A DNA stretch of 64,000 bases, taken from the NCBI RefSeq assembly GCF_000376445.1, contig NZ_AQXI01000001.1, forward strand, positions 1,520,962 through 1,584,961. Direction: 5' to 3'. The notes beneath the pieces were generated by a model. It was not told the origin of the DNA. It did no database searches and saw only the letters and a program-made list of their open reading frames with translations. Origin of the DNA: Haladaptatus paucihalophilus DX253. GTDB lineage: Archaea > Halobacteriota > Halobacteria > Halobacteriales > Haladaptataceae. Made by a program: the position numbers and the translations under genes. Positions 59,136-64,000 of the stretch are shown piece by piece; the stretch's first letter is position 1, and each line of letters starts with the position of its first letter.

Positions 59136-60002
59136 ATGCACGGAACTGGTGTGCCACTGTTGACGCCGTTCGACGGGGAGGGTGCCCTGCAAGAGGACGA
59201 CCTCCGGGAACTCGTCGCGTGGGTCGAAGAACGGGGCGTCGATTTCATCGTCCCCTGCGGGTCGAACAGCGAGGCCGAACTGATGAGCGTCGAGGAACGC
59301 GCTCGCGTGGTCGAAATCGTCGCGGAAGAGGCCGACGTGCCGGTTCTCGCCGGAACCGGCCACCCCGGATTCCGCGAAACGCTCCGCCAGACGACCCTCG
59401 CGGCGGAAGCGGGTGCCGACGCCGCGCTCGTCGTCACGCCGTTTTACTACGGCCACGACGAGGACACGATGGTCGAGTACTATCGCTCGGTGGCCAACGA
59501 GAGTCCGCTCCCCGTATACCTCTACAGCGTTCCGGCGTACACCAACGTCTTCCTGTCGCCCGAATCAGTCGGCGAACTCGCCGGACACGAGAACGTCGCC
59601 GGGATGAAGGATTCGAGCGGGAACCTGACGCGACTCCAGCGGGAACGCGCTCGCACGGAGGACGACGATTTCGACCTCCTCGTCGGGAGCGGGAGCGTCT
59701 ACGCCGCCGGACTCGACGCCGGTGCCGACGGCGGCGTCCTCGCATTGGCGAGCGTCGCACCCGAGCGTGCCAGCGAAATCTACCGGCTTCACCGAGGCGG
59801 TCACGACGGACAGGCGCGGCGGTTGAACGCCAGTCTCGTCGAGTTGAATCGGGCGGTCACGAGCGAACACGGCGTCCCCGGAGCCAAGGCGGCGATGCGC
59901 GAACGCGGAGCACCCGCCGGGGAGCCGCGACGCCCGCATCGCCCCGCCTCTGAGGAGGTTCGGGCGGAAGTCGTCGAACTCGTCCGCGCCGCCGAGCGCT
60001 GA
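59136..60002 (+). CDS. Dihydrodipicolinate synthase/N-acetylneuraminate lyase family aldolase
   Basis: A 288-residue class I aldolase. The Schiff-base lysine is K158 in VAGMKDSSGNL, and the Tyr that shuttles protons is in PVYLYSVPAYT. The phosphate or carboxylate loop reads PCGSNSEAELMSVEER instead of the DapA-type GTTGE, so it may not be DapA itself. Substrates could be a keto-sugar acid (KDG/KDPG-like) or dipicolinate precursors. The ATG at 59136 is used; a GTG is at 59127. The final ~30 residues are rich in Arg/Pro and unlike the family. No linked lysine-pathway genes are nearby. Confidence 0.82.
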   Translation: MHGTGVPLLTPFDGEGALQEDDLRELVAWVEERGVDFIVPCGSNSEAELMSVEERARVVEIVAEEADVPVLAGTGHPGFRETLRQTTLAAEAGADAALVVTPFYYGHDEDTMVEYYRSVANESPLPVYLYSVPAYTNVFLSPESVGELAGHENVAGMKDSSGNLTRLQRERARTEDDDFDLLVGSGSVYAAGLDAGADGGVLALASVAPERASEIYRLHRGGHDGQARRLNASLVELNRAVTSEHGVPGAKAAMRERGAPAGEPRRPHRPASEEVRAEVVELVRAAER

Positions 60003-60215
60003 CCGCGAAGCGAGGTTTCACGCCGGGCGATTCGGTACGTGTGACGACAGTTTCCGGAGGGAGAGTCAGAGAACAAACAGACAGATAAATGAGTGGATAA
60101 GGACAACAGTTTCGCCTCCTGTGGATAGTTACAGGTAAACTTACTTGGTGGTGGGTGCGAATTGACCCCATAATGAACTGTATATCAAAAGATACATCAC
60201 AGGAAGCGAACGACG

Positions 60216-62042
60216 ATGGCGGTTCGTAGCCTCATCGGAAAACTGGTCGTGGCCGTGTTGACCCTCTTCGTCGTGACGGCGGGCGGGGTCGGCGTCGCGC
60301 TCACGTCCGGAATCGTGACGGTCGGCCAACCGACCGTCGAGAACGTCCAGACCGACTGGGGCGCCGTCACCGCCAAAACGACGGAAATTCGAACGGACAT
60401 CGCGGTGAACAACCCCAGTTCGGTCGGCGTACCGAAGGTGGCGGACCTCGATTACGAAGTCGGGATGAACGAGGTGACGGTCGCCACGGGAACGGTCGAG
60501 AACCTCGGCCTGCCATCCGGACAATCGACGGTGTCGATGACGACCCGCATGGACAATCGAAAGATACCGGCGTGGTGGGCGACCCACATCAACAACGGCG
60601 AGAAGACGACGGTCAGCATCCGACCGTCCATCAGCGTCCCCATGTTCTCGAAGGACCTGCCCGCGGAGAAGCGAGCCTTCGAAACCGACCTGCTGAGCGC
60701 GTTCGACAGTAGCAAAGCGCGGACGATGACCGCCGGAAATCGGGAAATCCTTCGGGTCACGAAGACGGAAGCGTCGTGGGGGCACGCGACGACGGAGACG
60801 ACGCCCCTGAACGTCAACGCGACCGTCGAGAATCCGACCAGCGGCGAGGTCGTCTTCTCGGAACTCGGCTACACCATCACGATGAACAACGTGACCGTCG
60901 CCGACGGAACGACCGACGGCGAAGTGCACGTCGAACCCGGCCGGACGACCTCGTTCGGCATCGATTCGACGTTCGACAACGGCAAGCTACCGGAGTGGTG
61001 GCAGAGCCACATCGAGCACGGCGAGAAGACGACGATGGACGTGCAGTTCTACGCGGTCGTCCACGAGAACGGGACGACTCGGAAGGTCGGACTCCCGTTC
61101 ATGAGCAAGCGCATCGTGTTCACGACCGACGTGCTCGGCGGCGGCAAGACGACGACGAAGGTCGTGCCACGGAACGAAGCGCAGTCGTTCGCCCCGCCGG
61201 AACTCCAGTCGGTTCAAAGCGAGTGGGTCGTCCCCGACGAGGGGAACACCGGCGTTCGAACCCACGCGACCGTGACCAACCCGAACGAACCGGGGTCGGT
61301 GTTCGCCGAACACCTTTCGGTCGATGCGAAATACCGCGTGCTGATGAACGACGTGCCGCTGGTCGACGGTAAGACGACCCGGGATATCGGACCGGGGAAG
61401 ACCGAGATCAATCTCACCGGAGAGATCACAGACGAGAAGATACAACGGTGGTGGGCCACCCACGTCAATAACGGCGAGAAGACCGACCGCGTGGTCGAGC
61501 GCGATGTGACGGTCGATGCCGGATTCGCCCGCCTCCCCGTCGGCGGGAAGGCCGACCGCGGAACCATCCGAACTGACATGCTCGGGCCGGTTGACTCGGA
61601 GTCGAGTCAGACGTTCTCGGTCGCGGGACGACCGATCGGACGCATCGAGGACATACGGGCGGACTGGGGCCACGCGACGATGGACGAAACGCCCATCGAG
61701 GCGTCGGCGACGGTGAAAAACGACCGGAGCGAGTCCGTTCGCGTCGTCGAAATCGGCTCCCGGATAACGATGAACGGCATCGTCCTCTCGGACGAATCGA
61801 CGGCGAAGAACGTCGAAATCAGTCCGCACAGCGAGACGACGATTCAGGACACGGTGGCGCTCGACAACGCGAAACTCGGCCCGTGGTGGAAAACCCACCT
61901 CCGCCGCGGCGAGGAGAGTACGCTCGAAGTCAGCTACTACGTCGTCGTCGAATATCGCGGCCACACGCAGCGAATCGCTCTCGACTCGCTCAACTACCGG
62001 AAGACGGTGCGAACGAACGTCCTCGGCAACGCGTCGGCCTGA
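60216..62042 (+). CDS. LEA14/WHy repeat protein with four domains
   Basis: A 608-residue protein. An N-terminal membrane helix (residues ~8-32) anchors it, and four similar LEA type 2 (WHy) domains follow. Each starts with a Trp and a TDW, ASW, SEW or ADW strand and ends with the block WW-x-x-H-x-x-x-G-E-K-T-T: WWATHINNGEKTT, WWQSHIEHGEKTT, WWATHVNNGEKTD and WWKTHLRRGEEST. WHy domains protect proteins or membranes against desiccation and stress in plants and archaea. Four copies are unusual, as most archaeal members have one or two. ATG start at 60216. Stress-related function is inferred from the family. Confidence 0.88.
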   Translation: MAVRSLIGKLVVAVLTLFVVTAGGVGVALTSGIVTVGQPTVENVQTDWGAVTAKTTEIRTDIAVNNPSSVGVPKVADLDYEVGMNEVTVATGTVENLGLPSGQSTVSMTTRMDNRKIPAWWATHINNGEKTTVSIRPSISVPMFSKDLPAEKRAFETDLLSAFDSSKARTMTAGNREILRVTKTEASWGHATTETTPLNVNATVENPTSGEVVFSELGYTITMNNVTVADGTTDGEVHVEPGRTTSFGIDSTFDNGKLPEWWQSHIEHGEKTTMDVQFYAVVHENGTTRKVGLPFMSKRIVFTTDVLGGGKTTTKVVPRNEAQSFAPPELQSVQSEWVVPDEGNTGVRTHATVTNPNEPGSVFAEHLSVDAKYRVLMNDVPLVDGKTTRDIGPGKTEINLTGEITDEKIQRWWATHVNNGEKTDRVVERDVTVDAGFARLPVGGKADRGTIRTDMLGPVDSESSQTFSVAGRPIGRIEDIRADWGHATMDETPIEASATVKNDRSESVRVVEIGSRITMNGIVLSDESTAKNVEISPHSETTIQDTVALDNAKLGPWWKTHLRRGEESTLEVSYYVVVEYRGHTQRIALDSLNYRKTVRTNVLGNASA

Positions 62043-62135
62043 GGATACCCGATTTTATTTCGTGCGTTCGGTTGTGCCCGAACCCATGGTACAATCTGAC
62101 ATAATTTATTAGTTGTCGACGGTCGAGGTATTCGT

Positions 62136-62636
62136 ATGCTTTCGAGGCGAGACGTGTTAACAACCATCTCGGCGTGCGCCGCCGGTGGGGCTCTCGCTGG
62201 CTGTTCCGCGCTCGCCGCCGTCGGCGGCTACGTCGAGAAGAAGCAAATAACGGGAACGCGGCGGCAGAACGGGGGATTACGCGACGAGACGGTCGTCAGC
62301 GTGGAGTTGAGCGAGTTGGCCGACGACCCCGTCGTCAGCGTCGCCGAACGGTGGGTCCAGCGGTTCCCCGATCCGAAGCGATTGCGGATTTCGGAGACGT
62401 TCGACGACCGCTTGCGCGACGAGTACGAGAGCCTCGGCTACGTCGTGGGCGTGTGTAGCCCGGACTGGTCGAGTGGTTCGGATTCGGTCGGGTGCTACAC
62501 CGCGCCGACGGGACGCGACGATTTCAATCGGGCGCAAGTCGGTGACCGCGTGCGAGCCAGCTACTCGAACTCGAAGATACGAATCCGTAGCAACGAGGGA
62601 ACGTGGGACGCAAGCAGCCGGAAAAAGCGGACGTAG
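62136..62636 (+). CDS. Small Tat lipoprotein of unknown function
   Basis: A 166-residue exported protein. MLSRRDVLTTISACAAGGAL and the lipobox ending AGC form a Tat signal with a lipid anchor. The mature part is charged and has no recognised domain; VGYVVGVCSPDW-like (GYVVGVCSPDW) and VGCYTAPTG hold two cysteines that could form a disulphide. ATG start at 62136. The gene stands alone between the LEA protein and a convergent PGF-CTERM protein gene. Confidence 0.7.
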   Translation: MLSRRDVLTTISACAAGGALAGCSALAAVGGYVEKKQITGTRRQNGGLRDETVVSVELSELADDPVVSVAERWVQRFPDPKRLRISETFDDRLRDEYESLGYVVGVCSPDWSSGSDSVGCYTAPTGRDDFNRAQVGDRVRASYSNSKIRIRSNEGTWDASSRKKRT

Positions 62637-62658
62637 TTTCGTTCAGTCGGGAGTCGAA

Positions 62659-63999
62659 TCAGTCGCGGCGCGCGAGCAGCGCCACACCGGCGAGGGCGAC
62701 GACTGCAATTCCGACGCCGAAACCGGGCTGACCGGATTCGCTCGCGGACTTCGTTTCCTTTCCGTTCGCCTGCTGCACGCCGAGATACGTCGCGGCGTCT
62801 TCGGTGTCCATCGAGGGGAACTCGCGGTCCCACTCGCCGGGCATGTGAATCTCGGTGTCGGCGTTGGCGACGGCGAGCGCGCGAACGTCTTCCTTCGTGG
62901 CGTTCTCATCGACGAGACCCGTCACGCGGACGTAGGTCGTCGTCGTGTCGTTGTTCGTCCGACCGACGATGCTGGCGACCTCCGTGTCGCCGTAGGAGTC
63001 GCCGAGCACGTCCGCGAAGGCGGTCATGTTGTCGAACTTCGCGCCACCTTCGAGGGTGACGGTCCCGGACTCGACGTCCACGTCCATGCGAGCGGACTGG
63101 AAGTCGCTACTTCGGAACGCCTTCACCAGTTCCGTCCCGCCGGAGGTCGCTTTCGAGGACCCGAACGAGGAGAGCATCGAGTCGGTCACCTTCGAGAGCA
63201 TCTCCTTCTGTTTCATCTCGACGGAGCCGCGCGCGGTCACCTCGTCGCCGTTCGACTCGGCGTGGAGCGTCACCGACGAGCGTCCCAGTTCGATGTCACG
63301 GTCCTTCAGCTCCTGAACGTACTCCTTCCAGTTCTTGCTGTCGTAGTGGACCTCGGCCGTCACGGTGGTCGTTTCCGAGGAGGGGTGGGTCGCTTCGGCG
63401 GACCACTCGACCGTCTGTTCGAGGTTCGCCGCCTGCTGTGCTTCGAGCGTCTTTTTCATTCGGTCGATGTTCTGGCCGTTCATCGACGACGCGTTCGTGT
63501 TCCCCGCCACTTCGAGCGCGGCGAGGGCGGCGGAATCGTAGTTATCTACCTCGACGTCCCAGCTGAGCTTCATCGTACCGTCGTGCTGGTTCAGTCCGAA
63601 CGTCACGTGGTCGATCCGCATCTTCTTGATGTCCTCGGAGAGGGAGTCTATCTCCTCGTCGGAGAGCGAAACCTGCTGTGAGGACTTCAGGCTCTGTGCG
63701 ATTGACTGTGCGATGGCGTCCTTGAGGCCGGTGAACTCGACGTGGTACTGGATGTCGAGCGTCGGCTTGACGCCCGATTCGTCGTACTCGTAGCTGTCGA
63801 TGGTCACCGTCGCGGAGCCGCCGTTTTGCGTCGCAACGGAGGCGTACTGGGATTTCAAGTGTTCCTTCGCGTTCTCACGGCTGTCCCACGAACTGGACAT
63901 GTACGGCGAAATCGCACCGCTTTGGGTGCCCTTCAGGACGAAGCCGTTCTCCGTCTCGCGGAGGTCGTATTTCAGTTTTTTGTCGGCACCCGCCGCCAT
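62659..63999 (-). CDS. PGF-CTERM surface protein, 5' end outside the window
   Basis: A 446-residue portion of a surface protein. The C-terminus QPGFGVGIAVVALAGVALLA plus RRD is a PGF-CTERM signal for archaeosortase A. The visible part contains Ala/Ser/Thr/Asp-rich repeats and two conserved-looking strands, VTIDSYEYDESGVKPTLDI and TVTAEVHYDSKNW. No signal peptide is visible, and the frame reaches the last window base, so the true start and Sec signal lie beyond the right edge. It is the second PGF-CTERM protein in the window. Function is unknown. Confidence 0.78.
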   Translation of the reverse strand: MAAGADKKLKYDLRETENGFVLKGTQSGAISPYMSSSWDSRENAKEHLKSQYASVATQNGGSATVTIDSYEYDESGVKPTLDIQYHVEFTGLKDAIAQSIAQSLKSSQQVSLSDEEIDSLSEDIKKMRIDHVTFGLNQHDGTMKLSWDVEVDNYDSAALAALEVAGNTNASSMNGQNIDRMKKTLEAQQAANLEQTVEWSAEATHPSSETTTVTAEVHYDSKNWKEYVQELKDRDIELGRSSVTLHAESNGDEVTARGSVEMKQKEMLSKVTDSMLSSFGSSKATSGGTELVKAFRSSDFQSARMDVDVESGTVTLEGGAKFDNMTAFADVLGDSYGDTEVASIVGRTNNDTTTTYVRVTGLVDENATKEDVRALAVANADTEIHMPGEWDREFPSMDTEDAATYLGVQQANGKETKSASESGQPGFGVGIAVVALAGVALLARRD

Positions 64000-64000
64000 G

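Overview
The window is chromosomal DNA of a haloarchaeon (class Halobacteria). It is GC-rich with very acidic proteins. It carries archaeal information genes (DnaG-type primase, IF-2/aIF5B, S19e, NOB1, a PDCD5-like protein, PAN ATPase, class I LysRS) and haloarchaeal hallmarks: Tat signals with lipoboxes, two PGF-CTERM surface proteins, HalX and bacterioopsin-activator-type HTH regulators, and leaderless promoters with a TATA-like box about 25-30 nt before the start. The genus cannot be fixed from the sequence alone.

1-9954: an SSS symporter with its DUF3311 partner, a sugar-phosphate isomerase-like protein, dnaG, a GNAT/DUF92 pair, two cis-prenyltransferase homologues, a small membrane protein and an exported beta-helix protein. 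The two cis-prenyltransferase homologues keep complementary conserved motifs, which suggests a two-subunit enzyme for the polyprenol/dolichol glycan carrier. 9955-24552: cspA, hemA, a pterin dehydratase pair, pyruvoyl arginine decarboxylase, infB, a PRC-barrel gene abutting nob1, a CPBP protease, a surface protein, pgi, pan, pepF and a BAT-like regulator. A composite non-coding repeat occurs twice here, before the pterin dehydratase gene and after pan. 24659-35042: a response regulator/histidine kinase pair, an M28 peptidase, truA, a PP-loop protein, PDCD5, S19e, a flippase-like protein, thiL, an M50 protease whose 3' end is tandemly repeated, and an AEC transporter. 35570-51646: moaE fusion, pyrH-lysS, a second M50 protease, PadR diverging from a PitA/HemQ-like fusion, an acyltransferase, a PQQ-type sugar dehydrogenase, an Nmad3-like protein, a GAF kinase, tRNA-Gly(CCC), nadE and an enoyl-CoA hydratase.

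51698-57729: an integrated element of about 6 kb sits in tRNA-Thr(GGT). The 17-bp 3' end of the tRNA is repeated, with one mismatch, at 57713-57729. Beside this right end is a tyrosine recombinase gene that a single-base frameshift splits. The cargo is a zinc-finger microprotein, a headless FilR1-type regulator fragment, two exported proteins, a small gene with a strong Shine-Dalgarno, and a gene-poor stretch with a two-part dyad. The element is lower in GC than its flanks.

57832-64000: a TrkA/RCK potassium regulator, a DHDPS-family aldolase, a four-domain LEA14/WHy protein, a small Tat lipoprotein and a PGF-CTERM protein that runs off the right edge.

The strongest leads for new biology are the split cis-prenyltransferase pair, the twice-occurring phased-repeat-plus-hairpin element, and the dyad inside the tRNA-Thr element.
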